Origin: Haematobia irritans
Taxonomy: Eukaryota > Arthropoda > Insecta > Diptera > Muscidae
Length of the DNA: 64,000 nt
Direction: 5' to 3'
NCBI RefSeq assembly: GCF_050003625.1
Contig: NC_134397.1
Coordinates: 225,246,537-225,310,536 of the forward strand
A model generated the notes under the pieces. The model did not search any database. It saw only the letters and a program-made list of their open reading frames with translations, and was not told the DNA's origin. This document shows, in pieces, positions 19,276 to 30,899 of the stretch. The position numbers and the translations under genes were made by a program. Position 1 is the stretch's first letter. Each line of letters opens with the position of its first letter.

Positions 19276-21189
19276 CAATTTTAAAAAAATTGGCAAATAC
19301 GATCTTCCGATTTTTTTTTCAAAATTTAAATACGTCCATTGAATTTTAAAACATGTTCAATAAAAAATTTAATTGGTTCAAGAATATTTTTAATTGAAAC
19401 AACTATCAATCTCAAAAATTAATTGTTTAATTGGAACAATTAATTTTTTAAATGACTTTGGTGATAGATACTATCATTTCCGTGATTGAAGACATTTCAT
19501 TTAAAAATTAATTGGATCAGTTAATTTCGTGATTGGAGACAAAATTTTTTTCTGCGTAAATCTGCTTGTGTTGTGCATTACTCCTAAGATACATATACAT
19601 TATTCGATAACATTTAAATTTAGTCAGTATAAGTCCGCAAAACAGATCGATCGTAACGGAGCGGTTATAACACATCACATTCTAGTCTGAGTTTCCTTAC
19701 CATAATCGCATGGACCATTTCGAATTCTGACGGAATTAAGTTCAAATTATGATATATGCTGCAATGAGAATGGTCCTCACATCAGTACTATAGCAGCTAG
19801 ATACCTGAAAAGGTATCTTTCCCTCTTTCGGCAAATCTCGCCTCACATCAAAAATCACCTATTCGTATCCCTCCCAATAGAGGGGACGGCAGCCTATTGT
19901 TAAATTATGTTACCCGTTTCCTTAGATAATCATTTGGTAACTCTGATAGCTTTACAATGTCTTTATGAGATACTAGCAGGGATTTGTTGATTGTGTGTTT
20001 ACCTATCGGAGATCTGAGAGTTGTAAAAAATTCCTGTTAACTCCAAGCATACCCTCCCCCACCAATAACGTCTAAACGAAAGTAAGTGCGATAAATGAGG
20101 TGAGAGTAAATTCAAAAAAGGGAATGCAGTGTGGGCGTATAGAGTTTAACCTCCACCACCCCATAACTATGTCAAGTGGGAAAAATGCGTTGAAATTCAT
20201 GCGCAATTACATTTATCCTGTTTATCAAATTGTTTTCTTTTACCATTTGTGAGAGGACAAGTAAACCGAACTCGCTTCAAAACAGCAGATATGCACTTAC
20301 ACACAAAAACACTTACCCACTCACACTCTCGCGTACACCTACTGAACTTGATTGTCGTAGAAGGACCAAGTGTAAAACAATTTCAATTGCTCAACGACAC
20401 TCGGTACGGGTAGTGATGGTGGCGGTGGCGGTGGTATCCCTCACCTACATAGTCAACCAATGCCACAGCACCAACAAAACAAAGAAAACAACTTCGATGA
20501 GATTGTAATGAAAAAGCAATTATCTTTAGCATTCAACATTAGAGAGTTAGGTGTATTTCTCCTTACATGAGTGGAGGAGAGACAGAGAGAGAGAGAGAGA
20601 AGAGCTCTATAACATAAAAGTTCAAAAAGTGTCACTTAGGAAATGCCACATTTTAATCTCATGTTCGTTTTTGTTTGGCTAAAATGCTTTTACAAGTCAT
20701 CTTCACTTGAGTGTATATACACAACCACATGCACATCTATTTCTTTTTTTAGGGAGATAGTCTATGGATGTTTCTATTCTATTCTCAAAAGTGTGTTGGG
20801 TTTCCAAGCAATTACATTAATTTCTTACCATTTTTCAAAGATCATACTTTAGTTTAGATTTTCGATTTATATTAGATTGAATTTTCTATGTGGTGTATAG
20901 GTGAAATTGTGAATATAAAAGTCATAATATACGGAAAAAAATCTGTATAATATACTGTTGTGTGGTCAAGGTATAATAACCTGAAAATGAGCCTTTCATA
21001 AAACGAAAAGCCACCAATTTAATTTTTTTGATTATTATTTTGGTCCGTTTATTAGTTTCTAAATTTTCCCATATTATTAAGCTGTCAGACCTAAGGTTGT
21101 TTTCCGCAAATATAAATAAATTTAAATTTTTATGATTTTTTATTACATTTTTTTTTGTTATTATCTAATTTTTAAAATTTTAAACAAAA
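19276..21189. other. Mostly unique AT-rich DNA; one GA microsatellite
   Basis: No transposon ends or coding signal recognised. A GA microsatellite lies at 20579-20603. A pyrimidine/purine-skewed stretch with GGTGGCGGTGGCGGTGG-like repeats is at 20419-20435. Short open frames (20230-20508, 20643-20852) have no recognisable content. Plausible host intronic or intergenic DNA. Confidence 0.45.
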
Positions 21190-21262
21190 ATGTTTCGCTC
21201 CCACCGAGAGTTGAACTTTACTGTTTTGCCACCATAATAAACGTCTTAACACATTCAGCCTC
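21190..21262 (-). mobile_element. Possible degenerate tRNA-like SINE head
   Basis: On the minus strand, GAGGCTGAATGTGTTAAGAC followed by AGTTCAACTCTCGGTGGGAG resembles weak A and B boxes with tRNA spacing, and the downstream ...ACATTTTTGTTT run parallels the arrangement at 24525 and 61735. Both boxes have mismatches, so this may be coincidence. Confidence 0.35.
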
Positions 21263-21752
21263 AAAAGTCATTGAACACCATGCATTGCAACGCCAATTCA
21301 AATGTTTGTGATATGAACGTAACATGACACCAAGGCATGACATTCTAACTACTTCCCAAAATCTTATTAAATATTACACGGAAAGAAGAGTTTTCTTTTC
21401 TGAGGAACGAAATTTTAGACCAGCAAAGTTTTTTTGGCTTTAAATTTTTCCTTTAAAATTTAATTCGAATTTATTTTCTATTAAAATTTGAAAGTAACCG
21501 AATTTAGAAACTATGAAAAATCATTTTTTTATATATATATATTTTTTTTTTAATTTTGAAAAAGACAACGAAAAGTCTTTTCTATGACTAACAGAAAAAA
21601 GTTGACCTAGTACCCAGCAAACAATGGAGCACTATTTCAGCAGGATTGTAAGGGAGAGAGGCAGTACGAACTGTTTACAAAACAACCGAATCAGCGCTGA
21701 TTTTTGTGGGCGATGTCCCGATTTGGAGCAGCTTCTACATAGCGCTGATATA

Positions 21753-22960
21753 AAGGGTGAAACGTCAAAATTTGTGTGTGTAGAATGTTGCTCCTATTTT
21801 CATTTTGGAATTCACTCTTCAGTTGATAAAATGCCGTCCAAGCAAGAAGAGCACCGTATCAAAGTTTTGCTCGCGCATCGCGAAAATCCGAGCTACTCGC
21901 ACGCAAAGCTGGCAAAATCGCTAAAAGTTGCCAAATCAACCGTTACAAATGTAATTAAAGTGTTTGGGGAACGTCTGTCGACAGCCAGGAAGTCTGGATC
22001 GGGGGGAAATCGAGAACCGGAAGCCGCTGAGACGACAAAGAGAGTTGCCGGTAGTTTCAAGCGAAACCCTAAACTCTCTCTCCGAGATGCCGCAAATAAG
22101 CTGCGTGTATCGTCTACAACCTTGCATCGAGCCAAAAAACGAGCCGGACTATCGACTTACAAGAAGGTAGTGACTCCAAATCGCGATGATAAACAAAATA
22201 CGACGGCCAAAGCGCGATCCCGGAGGCTGTAAACGACGATGCTGACGAAGTTTGACTGCGTGGTAATGGACGACGAAACCTACGTCAAAGCCGACTACAA
22301 GCAGCTTCCGGGACAGGAGTTTTATACGGCAAAAGGAATGGGAAAGGTAGCAGATATTTTCAAGCACATAAAACTGTCAAAGTTCGCAAAGAAATATCTG
22401 GTTTGGCAAGCCATCTGTATCTGTGGACTGTCAACCAAGGACTGTCAACCAAGAAATTTACGTGAAAGAGTGTTTGAATAAACGTCTGCTGCCTTTCCTG
22501 AAGAAACACGGTTGTTCCGTACTGTTTTGGCCGGATTTGGTATCTTGCCATTACGGTAAAAAGGCCATGGAGTGGTAATCCGCCAACAACGTGCAGGTGG
22601 TTCCCAAGGACAAGAACCCTCCCAACACGCCAGAGCTCCGCCCAATTGAGAAATACTGGGCTATTGTCAAGCGGAACCTAAAGAAGACCAAAAAAACTGC
22701 AAAGAACGAGCAGCAGTTCAAGGCAAACTGGCTTTCTGCGGCGAAGAAGGTGGACAAGGTGGCTGTGTAAAATCTGATGGCAGGTGTCAAGCGTGAGGCC
22801 CGGCAATTCGGATTTGGAAAAGCGAAAGCCTAACTGAATATTTTTCCTGAATTTTATACTAATTGAACTTGAAAAAAAAATTTAATTTGATTTTTTAAAT
22901 AAACGATTTCACCGATTTACACGCGTTTTCCCTTGACCAAATTTTGACCGTATCACCCTT
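21753..22960 (+). mobile_element. mariner/Tc1-superfamily element, DD37E-like, 1208 bp
   Basis: Ends AAGGGTGAAACGTCAAAATT and (inverse) AAGGGTGATACGGTCAAAAT are near-perfect terminal inverted repeats, flanked by TA (21751-21752, 22961-22962). Length and gene layout fit Tc1/mariner superfamily. The element carries one transposase gene, now broken. Confidence 0.92.
21831..22833 (+). pseudogene. Transposase pseudogene of the DD37E-like element
   Basis: Starts MPSKQEEHRIKVLLAHREN with an N-terminal helix-turn-helix region (SLKVAKSTVTNVIKVF), then KLSLRDAANKLRVSSTTLHR (second HTH). The catalytic region has VVMDDETYVK (first D), LFWPDLVSCHYG (second D) and ELRPIEKYWAIVKR (E; 37 residues after the second D). 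Breaks: TAA at 22230, a 14-bp tandem duplication (22425-22438 and 22439-22452) shifting frame, TAA at 22576 after GKKAMEW, and TAA at 22768 after KVAV. Final stop TAA at 22831-22833. The residue spacing suggests the DD37E group (for example ITmD37E), which I could not check against a database. Confidence 0.88.
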
Positions 22961-23063
22961 TAATTGTTCATTTCAATGAAAAAAATAATGCTCAGAAGTG
23001 ATATATAATCTAGAGTATAACATTGTTGGCGTGAAGGAAAACAGCACTACTTTTCACACATCT

Positions 23064-23150
23064 ATACTGCATGAATTGGTTGCAATAACGTAAACGAATA
23101 ATCATAGTTTGATTACTCGTTTACGTTATTACCACCGATTCATGCAGTGT
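23064..23150. repeat. 87-bp near-perfect palindrome (no loop)
   Basis: Arms 23064-23106 and 23108-23150 are inverted around 23107 with about 37 of 43 matching positions; the inner arms include ATAACGTAAACGA. The arms meet with at most one unpaired base, so extruded or transcribed copies would form a long hairpin. It lies in the right part of the CCCAGCAAA element. Confidence 0.85.
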
Positions 23151-23226
23151 GGATGCTCTGCCTACTTTATTGTATACCAAAAAGCGCAACTAAACTCTTA
23201 CTGCTGAAGTATTTTTTGCTGGGTAG

Positions 23227-23789
23227 TAATACATCACAGTTCCAACTCTCTCGTCCAATAATGGTGTAAATTAACAATATACCACCTTATGGCAAATATA
23301 ACTTTTATATTTCCTTAACTTCCACCATTTCACCTTAGTTTATCTCCTCATTACAAATGTTGGCAACTCTGGTGTTGACACAATGCCAAAAGCTATTGTA
23401 TTTCTATAATCTCGAACAAAGTGGCTTTTAAAAATCGTACAATTACCAAGGGAAATAAGAAAAGCAACTACTTTCATGAAAAAAACGAAAACAAAAACAA
23501 AAAGCACATAAAATAGCCAGAGACCACCAACAACAACAGCAGCAGGAAACAACAACACAGAAACCACATTCCAGACAAATTCATTGAGTGGCCATTAAAA
23601 AATCAACTGCCCACCCTCTTAGCCATGCCATTCATACCAAAGAACCTAATCCATAGCCCATTGCAAATGATATGAAAATACAAGAAACTTTCGCAAAAAA
23701 ATTATATTGCAAACTAGGGAGTTTTTAATAAATGTTCAGGCATTTTTTAATGTATTACTATGAAATAAAATTAAATTTTCATAAATAGC
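23227..23789. other. No recognised feature
   Basis: AT-rich sequence with AACAACAACAGCAGCAGGAA near 23529; no transposon ends, tRNA or coding motif recognised. Confidence 0.45.
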
Positions 23790-23966
23790 AAAGACCGGCC
23801 CTCCAATTTGGGGTCTAGATTCTAGAACTACAATTAAATGTGCTGAATACTGTATGTATTCTTCCATGTTTTGGTATAGCCTCCATTACCCCGAACTCCC
23901 GATTTAACTCCTAGGGTTTCTACAATCTGTAGTTTTTATCAGATTTGCCACAAATTGAAGTGTATA

Positions 23967-24933
23967 CACGCTCACAAAAAATCGCTTCTGTAACATATAC
24001 TCCCAAACATATTTTGCTTCAAGCATATACATTTTTGGGTATTGCCCAAACATTTATATGTTTGATCTCTTCCAATATATAATATATTTGAAAGCATATT
24101 GGTCTAAACAATATATGTTTGGGTAGTCTAAGTTCCAAACATTTTGTATTTTTGCATCCAAATTCAATAATGTTGTCTTCCAAAAAACAATATGTTATTA
24201 TGTGAACATATAATATGTTTGGAAGCATTTTGCACCCAAAAATATTATATGCTTAAAAAAATTCTCCCAAACAATATTATGCTCAAAATTTTATTTATTT
24301 ATTTATATATTTACAATCATAATGAATTATGAATTTTTATTAGGTGCTAACAACATAGGTTTTCGACCTGAATGCTCAAAATTTTGTTTCTGCCTAATTG
24401 TATATTCCCGCACATCTTTCTCACTTCCACGAGATTTTTTAGTTCTTAGCACCTTTTTCTGTAATACAAACATTGTAGAAAAAATTATTCAATTTTATGA
24501 TTTTTTTATTTCAATTTTACCTTTTGACGGACGGGGATTCGAACAGCGGACCACACAGTTTGTAAGGATCAAAGAAGTAGCTGATCAATTGCCCAAGGAA
24601 AAATAAAATGTTAATTTTGTAATAACAAGCAACAACCACCAACTTAATTCAATATCGCTCCCTGTTAAATAGCGCTCCAAGCTACTAAACACATATATGT
24701 TTATAGGCTATTTCTAAATTAATATATGTTTGCATCCAAGCATATTATATTTACAAACATTTTATGTCCCAAACATAATATGTTCTAACATATTAACATA
24801 TATGTCCCAAACATGTTATGCTAGTTTATGAACATTATATGCTTGCACTCAAAAATATTGTGTTTAAAAATTTGTGTTCCAAACATATACTGTTTATAGC
24901 CAAACATATGAAAAACAGTCTTTTTCATCCGTG
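23967..24933 (+). mobile_element. Family B TIR element (967 bp) with TA target duplication
   Basis: Starts CACGCTCACAAAAAATCGCT and ends AGTCTTTTTCATCCGTG, between TA dinucleotides (23965-23966, 24934-24935). The two arms are rich in CCAAACATAT/ATATGTTTGG motifs in opposite orientation (24004-24290 and 24665-24915). The middle is a different, non-palindromic module with TTAGTTCTTAGCACCTTTTT (24440-24459) and a tRNA-like B box. A second copy starts at 63613 in opposite orientation and a shortened copy lies at 48733. Confidence 0.87.
24525..24600 (-). promoter_or_regulatory. tRNA-like head (Pol III B-box-like) inside family B
   Basis: On minus, TAGCTACTTCTTTGATCCTT-like sequence precedes GTTCGAATCCCCGTCCGTCA, a good B-box match at tRNA spacing; the A-box side is eroded. 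The same sequence appears on plus at 63959-64000 in the other B copy. The adjacent TTAGTTCTTAGCACCTTTTT module is shared with family C (61651-61670), where the tRNA-like head is better preserved. Confidence 0.6.
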
Positions 24934-25439
24934 TATGATTTAGTTTTTTAGGTCCATTTGGTAAGGCCTCCATATAGACCGATTTTACTTATTGGGGGTA
25001 TAGAAGGCGCACTGATCATGAAAATTGCTTGAAACTGAATGCAAAATTTCCATATTTTACTTCTTGTAGTAATTTAAATAATTGGGATGAAAATTCACAG
25101 ATTATAGATTTCAAATCAAGGCGTTATTTCATCATTTTCTTGCACTTACAAGAGATGTTTATGATTCCTCTAAAACTCAAACAAAAAATGGTTCTTATAA
25201 ATTCAGAATCTGATCTAGTCTTCATAGATAAAATCTTTACATTTATCTGTGGGAAGCGTACTGGTTGAACTGATCTGCTTGGGAAAATATCTGTCATCAA
25301 ACCCCCCTGAAATTTTCAAAAGAAACTATAATATTTGATTCATTAAATAAGTCGACCCGGCCGAACTTACAACTGTATATACTTGTTGTTTAATTGAAAA
25401 ACTTTTCAACTTCAATTAAATTTTTATTTGGAAATATTT

Positions 25440-25736
25440 TGGTGATATTTTTTCTGTCTATAGAAATGAAATTTTGACAAAATTTCGCAAACAAATGAAA
25501 TTTTTAAAAAATCTCATATAGAAATGAAATCTTTAAACCATTTCTTATAATAATGATTTTTTTTAAAGAAATTAAAAAAAATCGTAAAGAAATGAAATTT
25601 TGTAAAAAAATTCCTTTAGTAATGATATTTAAAAAAATCCTTAAGTAATGAAATTAAAGAACAAAATAAAACTTTTCAAAAAGTTTCCTAAAGAATTGAA
25701 GTTTAAAAAAAAAAATTTGTAGAAATGAAACTTAAA
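25440..25736 (+). repeat. Degenerate TATAGAAA-type minisatellite, left part
   Basis: Units of GAAATGAAATTTT with TCTATAGAAATGAAATTTTG near the start. They decay to AAAGAAATGAAA-type copies. The block continues after the E2 insertion (27091-27150) and after the piggyBac-type MITE (27403-27560), so both elements landed in one array. Confidence 0.7.
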
Positions 25737-27090
25737 CAAGTATAAACGGCCGTAAGTTCGGCCAGGCCGAATCTTACGTACCCTCCACCATGGATTGCGT
25801 ACAAACTTCTACGAAAGACTGTCATCCACAATCGAATTACTTGGGTTGTGGCATCTTAAATCGTTTTCTAAATTGTGAGTTAGTCCATACGTGGTATACA
25901 TTAGACAAAAAAGTATGTGTAGGTAAGTCTACAAATAATTACGACTCGATATGGACTTTTGCACGGTACGTAGGGAGCCAGAATTGAAATATGGGGGTCG
26001 CTTATATGGGGGCTATATACAATTATTGATATGGATCTGAGGGCTATATATAACTATAGACCGATATGGACCTAGTAAGGCATGGTTGTTAACGGCCATA
26101 TACTGGCACAATGTACCAAATTTCAACTGACTCGGATGAAATTTGCTCCTCCAAGAGGCTCCAAAACCAAATCTCGGGATCGATTTATATGGGGGCTATA
26201 TGTGATTATGGACTGATATGGACCACTATTGGCATGGTTGTTAAATATCATATACTACTACCACGTACAAAATTTCAACCAGATCGGATAAATTTTGCTT
26301 CTCCAAAAGGCACCGGAGGCCAAGTCTGGGGATCGGTTTATATGGGTCCTATATATAATTATGGACTGATATGAACCAATTCCTGCATGGTTGTTGGATA
26401 CCATATATTAACATCACGTACCAAATTTCAACCGAATCGGATGAATTTTGCTCTTCCAAGGGGCTCCGGAGGTTAAATCTGGGGATCGGTTTATATGAGG
26501 CCTATATATAATTATGGACCGATTTCGACCAATTTTTGCATGGGAGTGTGAGGCCATATATTAACACCACGTACCAAATTTCAATTGAATCAGACGAGTT
26601 TTGGTCTTCCAAGAGGCTCCGGAGGTCAAATCTGGTAATCGGTTTATATGGGGGCTATATATAATTATGGACCGATGTGGACCAGTTTTTGCATGGTTGT
26701 TAGAGACCATATACTAACACCATGTACCAAATTTCAGCTGGATCGGATGAAATTTGCTTCTCTTAGAGGCCTCGCAAGCCAAATCAGGGGATCGGTTTAT
26801 ATGGGGGCTATACGTAAACATGGACCGATATGGCCCATTTGCAATACCATCCGACCTACATCAATATCAACTACTTGTGCCAAGTTTCAAGTCGATAGCT
26901 TGTTTCGTTCGGAAGTTATCGTGATTTCAACAGACGGACGGACGGACGGACGGACATGCTCAGATCGACTCAGAATTTCACCACGACCCAGAATATATAT
27001 ACTTTATGGGGTCTTAGAGCAATATTTCGATGTGTTACAAACGGAATGACAAAGTTAATATACCCCCCATCCTATGGTGGAGGGTATAAA
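25737..27090 (+). mobile_element. E-family interspersed element (copy E2), complete
   Basis: Starts ACAAGTATAAACGGCCG with hairpin TTCGGCCAGGCCGAA, left arm TACCCTCCACCATGG (25779-25793) and right arm CCTATGGTGGAGGGTATA (27071-27088), which are perfect inverses over CCCTCCACCAT. Six to seven ~150-bp units; a GGAC tetranucleotide run (26936-26957) near the right end. Left edge ATTACTTGGGTTGTGG (25845-25860) shows the uninterrupted form of the site into which family A jumped in copy E3. Confidence 0.88.
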
Positions 27091-27156
27091 AATTCCTATA
27101 GTAATGAAATCTTAAAAAAGAAATTACATTTTTTAAAAATTTCCTAAAGAAATTAA

Positions 27157-27398
27157 CCCTCTAATGCCCAAGCCCGCCTTTAGGCGGTCTTGATTTAATA
27201 AGGAAGCTTTTGGTAAAACACACCTTAAGACAACAAAAATGAGCAAAATAAAAAGAAAACTTATTTAAAACTATTCAAGAGGATTTGCAGCATATGCTGA
27301 ATTTTACCGTATAAATTTTTCTTACTTAGTTCTCTTGCTTTTGTGTCGTTAACATTGAAAATTGAATCAGCTGGCAAAAAAATTGGGGCATTAGAGGG
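27157..27398. mobile_element. piggyBac-type MITE (242 bp) with TTAA target duplication
   Basis: Terminal inverted repeats CCCTCTAATGCCCAA and TTGGGGCATTAGAGGG are flanked by TTAA on both sides (27153-27156, 27399-27402). TTAA plus CCC ends is the hallmark of the piggyBac superfamily. A subterminal hairpin CCGCC-TTTA-GGCGG is at 27168-27181. No coding capacity; mobilised in trans by inference. Confidence 0.92.
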
Positions 27399-27402
27399 TT
27401 AA

Positions 27403-27992
27403 AATTTTAAACAAATTTCTTAAAATGTTAAATTTTGACAAAGTTTAAATTTTTGGAATTAAATTAAAAAACAAATCCTAGAGAAAAGAAATTTTAACAT
27501 AATTTCCTATAGAAATGAAATTTTGGCAAAATTTTTCAATTTTTGGAAAATTAAAAAAAGCGAGAGAAAAGTCTATTCAAAATTAATCGAAAAATTTTTC
27601 AATTTTATTATTCATAAAACAATTATTTCGCTATTTTAATAAAATATATCCTGATTTGGCATTGTCTTATTTTTGTAATCGATAGTCAAAATAGGCATAT
27701 CAAAAAATTTTAAAAATTGTGAAACCCTATTATCAGCTTTTTAATTGCAACAAATGGAATGGTAAACTTTTTTTAAAAAAATAATTGAGTTCACATAGAT
27801 AGTTTTTACTTTATCAGTTTCTGATAAAAACACTTTATTTATAAATTGATTCAAAAATATTATTTCAATCTATTCACAATAATTTGCCATTGTGCATTGC
27901 AGAAATGTCAAATTATACAAATTTGAAACAGGCTAACGCTGACGGTATTTTCGTTGGTAATCCACATATAGAAATATTGATTTTCGATAAGA
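27403..27992. other. Minisatellite remnant, then AT-rich spacer
   Basis: 27403-27560 continues the degenerate GAAATGAAATTTT array. From 27560 to 27992 I see AT-rich DNA without recognised features, up to the putative maT terminus at 27993. Confidence 0.5.
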
Positions 27993-28315
27993 CAGGGTGA
28001 TTGATATTGTATTGCAACAAACTTCAATTTCTAAACCACAAGTCTGATAGCTGAGATTTATTCCAGTGACAGTTCATTTTATTGTTTACAAGTTGATAAA
28101 AGCATTTTGATATATTGCAGTCAGAAATAAGGTTATTCGTGATGGAATTCAAGCGTGATATTGTGGTTAATTTATTTTCGGCTGCAAACTCACAAGTGGC
28201 TATCGTTAGAGCCATCCAGCAAGCGTTAACTAAGAATGGTTAAAAAGGATGTTCTTATGTTCATTTCCACCATCAAAAAGTCTCCGGACTGGGAGTTCGT
28301 TGGACTTTTGCGCCT

Positions 28316-28565
28316 CACCCAAAGAAGGAATATGACCACCTCAAATATGTTTTAAGAGCAAAATGTTATTTTTGGGTGGTAACCATGTAACATGGTTTTC
28401 GCAACCATGTTATTTCCTCGGAAATCATGTATCTGATTTCGGCAAGCAGGTTATATTTGACGAGAAAATAACATTTTAGTGACGAACATGTTACATGGTC
28501 ACCATACAAAAATAACATTTTGCTCTTGCAACATGTTTGAGGTGATCATATTCCTTCTCTACGTG
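28316..28565 (+). mobile_element. Family D MITE (250 bp) inside the maT relic
   Basis: Ends CACCCAAAGAAGGAATATGA and TCATATTCCTTCTCTACGTG; same length as the copy at 8322. The flanks are CT on both sides (28314-28315, 28566-28567) rather than TA, consistent with a mutated or unusual 2-bp target. The insertion separates LDFC from SILESK of the host transposase reading. Confidence 0.88.
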
Positions 28566-28597
28566 CTGTGAGCATTTTGGAGAGTAAGTGTAGCTCA

Positions 28598-30899
28598 ACA
28601 AGTATATACAGTAATAATTTCGGCCGGGCCGAATCTTAAATACCCACCACCATGAATCAACTATAATAGTTTCCTTTGAAAATTTCAGGGGGGTTTGATG
28701 ACAGATATTTTCCCAAGCAGATCAGTTCAACCAGCACGCTTCCCACAGATAAATGTAAAGATTTTATCTATGAAGACTAGATCAGATTCTGAATTTATAA
28801 GAACCATTTTTTGTTTGAGTTTTAGAGGAATCATAAACATCTCTCGTAAGTGTGCAAGAAAATGATGAAATAACGACTTGATTTGATATCTATAATCTGT
28901 GGATTTTCATACCAATTATTTAAAAGACTACGAGATGTAAAATCTGGAAATTTTGCATTCAGTTTCAAGCAAATTTCTATACCCTCAATAAGTGAAATCG
29001 GTCTATATGGAGGCCTTACCATGGGGCCTTACTTATGGGTCTAAAATGCCAGTACATTTTCAATTTGTGGCAAATCGGATAAAAACTACAATTTCTAGAA
29101 ATCCTAGGAGTTAAATCGGGAGTTCGGTGTAATGGGAGCTATACCAAAACATGGAAAGATACACACAGTATTCAGAACATTTAATTGTAGTTCTAGAATC
29201 TCGACCCCAAATCGGAGGGCCGGTTTATAAGATGGTTATATCAAAAACTGTACCGATACTCAATATATTCGACACACCCCTTTATGGTCCTAGAATACCT
29301 CTAGATTTCCAATTTCAGGCAAATTGGATAAAAACTACGGAATCTAGAAGCCGAAGAAGTAAATCTGGAGATCGGTATATATGGGGGCTATATAGAAACA
29401 TGGTCCGATAATCACCATTTTCAGCATATCTCTTTATTTTCCTAGAATACTTCCAGATTTCCAATTTCAAATTGGGTAAAAACTTCGGATAATAGAAGCC
29501 CAAGAAGTAAAATCGGGAGATCGGTCTATATGGGGGCTATATCAAAACATGGACCGAAAGCCACCATTTTCGGTTCACTTTTTGATGGTCCTAAAATGCC
29601 TCTAGATTTCCAATTTCAGGCAAATTCGGTAAAAACTACGGATTCTAGAAGCCCAAGAAGTAAAATCGGGAGATCTGTTTATATGGCGGCTATATCAAAA
29701 CATGTTCCGATAATCACCTTTTTCGGCGCATCTCTTTATTTTTCTAGAATACCTCTAGATTTCCAATTTCAGACAAACTGGGTAAAAACCACGGATTCTA
29801 GAAGACCAAGAAGTAAAATCGGAAGATCGGCCTAATGGGGGCTATATCAAAACATGGACCGACACTCACCATTTGCGGCACACCTCCTTATGGTGCTAGA
29901 ATACCTCTAGATTTCCGATTTGAGGCTAAGTGGGTAAAAATTACGGATTCTAGAAGACAACGAAATAAAATCGGGAGATCCGTCTATATGGGGTCTATAT
30001 CAAAACATGGACCGGTACTCACTATTTTCGACATACGTCTTTATGGTCCTAGAATACCTCTAGATTTCAAATTTCAGGCAAATTGGATAAAAACTATCGA
30101 TTCTAGAAACCTAAGAAGTAAAATCGAGAGATCGGTCTATATGGTGGCTATATCAAAACATGGACCGATACACCCCATTTTCGGACATTCTCTTTATGGT
30201 CCTAGAATACCTCTAGATTTCCAATTTCAGGCAAATAGGATAGAAAATACACCATATGGGGGCTATACCAAAACATGGACCGATATGAACCATTTTTGGT
30301 ACACTTTTTGATGGTCCTAAAATACCTCTAGCTTTCCAATTTCAGGTAAATTGGATAAAAACCACAGTTTTTATAAGCTCAAGACCCCAAATCAGGAGGT
30401 TGGTTTATATGGGGACTATATCAAAACTTGGACCGATATAGCCCATCTTCGAACTTGACCTGCTCGCAAACAAACGACGAATCTGTGCCAAATTTCAGGA
30501 CGATAGCGCCATTATTAAAGGTTGTAGCGTGATTACAACAGACAGACGGACATGCTTATATCGTGTTCATTCTATGGTGGTGTGTATGGTTAGGTTAGGT
30601 TAGGTGGCAGCCCGATGTATCAGGCCCACTTAGACTATTCAGTCCATTGTGATACCACATTGGTGAACTTCACTCTTATCACTGAGTGCTGCCCGACTCC
30701 ATGTTAAGCTCAATGACAAGGGACCTCCATTTTATAGCCGAGTCCGAACGGCGTTCCACATCGCAGTGAAATCACTTAGGGAAGCTTTGGTGGGATAATC
30801 CACCGCTGAAAAACTTTTTGGTGTTCGGTCGAAGCAGGAATCGAACCCACGACCTTGTGTATGCAAAGCGGACATGCTAACCATTGCACCGGGTATAAA
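28598..30899 (+). mobile_element. F-family interspersed element (F3), carrying a SINE
   Basis: Starts AACAAGTATATACAG, has TTTCGGCCGGGCCGAATC (28619-28636) and left arm ATACCCACCACCATGAAT (28640-28657). About ten units follow, several reading in one frame for 100-158 codons because the period is divisible by three. Right side: ACAGACAGACGGACATGC (30538-30555) and arm CTATGGTGGTGTGTAT (30572-30587), where a SINE separates the last GGGTATAAA (30891-30899). Confidence 0.85.
30589..30890 (-). mobile_element. tRNA-derived SINE inserted in the end of F3
   Basis: Plus-strand left edge GGTTAGGTTAGGTTAGGTGG (tail side), body TACCACATTGGTGAACTTCA, right side GGAATCGAACCCACGACC (B box inverse) and GCTAACCATTGCACC. 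The outermost head bases (GTGGCTCCC) are missing. GTAT before and GGGTAT after it may be a short target duplication. Confidence 0.88.

Larger units (their letters stand above)
21611..23226. mobile_element. TIR element with CCCAGCAAA ends (TA flanks), hosting a mariner-like insertion
   Basis: Left TACCCAGCAAACAATGG (21610-21626) and right TATTTTTTGCTGGGTA (23212-23227) are inverted. TA borders both ends. Without the inserted element (21753-22960 plus a TA) the host is about 400 bp and contains a long palindrome (23064-23150) on its right side. No coding sequence of its own; non-autonomous by inspection. Confidence 0.72.
23790..25390 (-). mobile_element. F-family element (F5), partial, split by a B element
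   Basis: Left part 23790-23964 has CAATTTGGGGTCTAGATTCT and CCCGATTTAACTCCTAGGGT. The right part 24936-25390 has AGGCCTCCATATAGACCGAT, GCGCACTGATCATGAAAATT and the end GACCCGGCCGAACTTACAAC ... ATATACTTG. The order matches F3 (28598) read in reverse. The right-hand arm and microsatellite side are absent, so it is truncated on the left. The B element interrupts it at a TA. Confidence 0.8.

Noticed and set aside
20579..20603. GA tract as a GAGA-factor promoter element
   Set aside because: GA microsatellites occur several times in the window without any nearby core promoter motif or exon.
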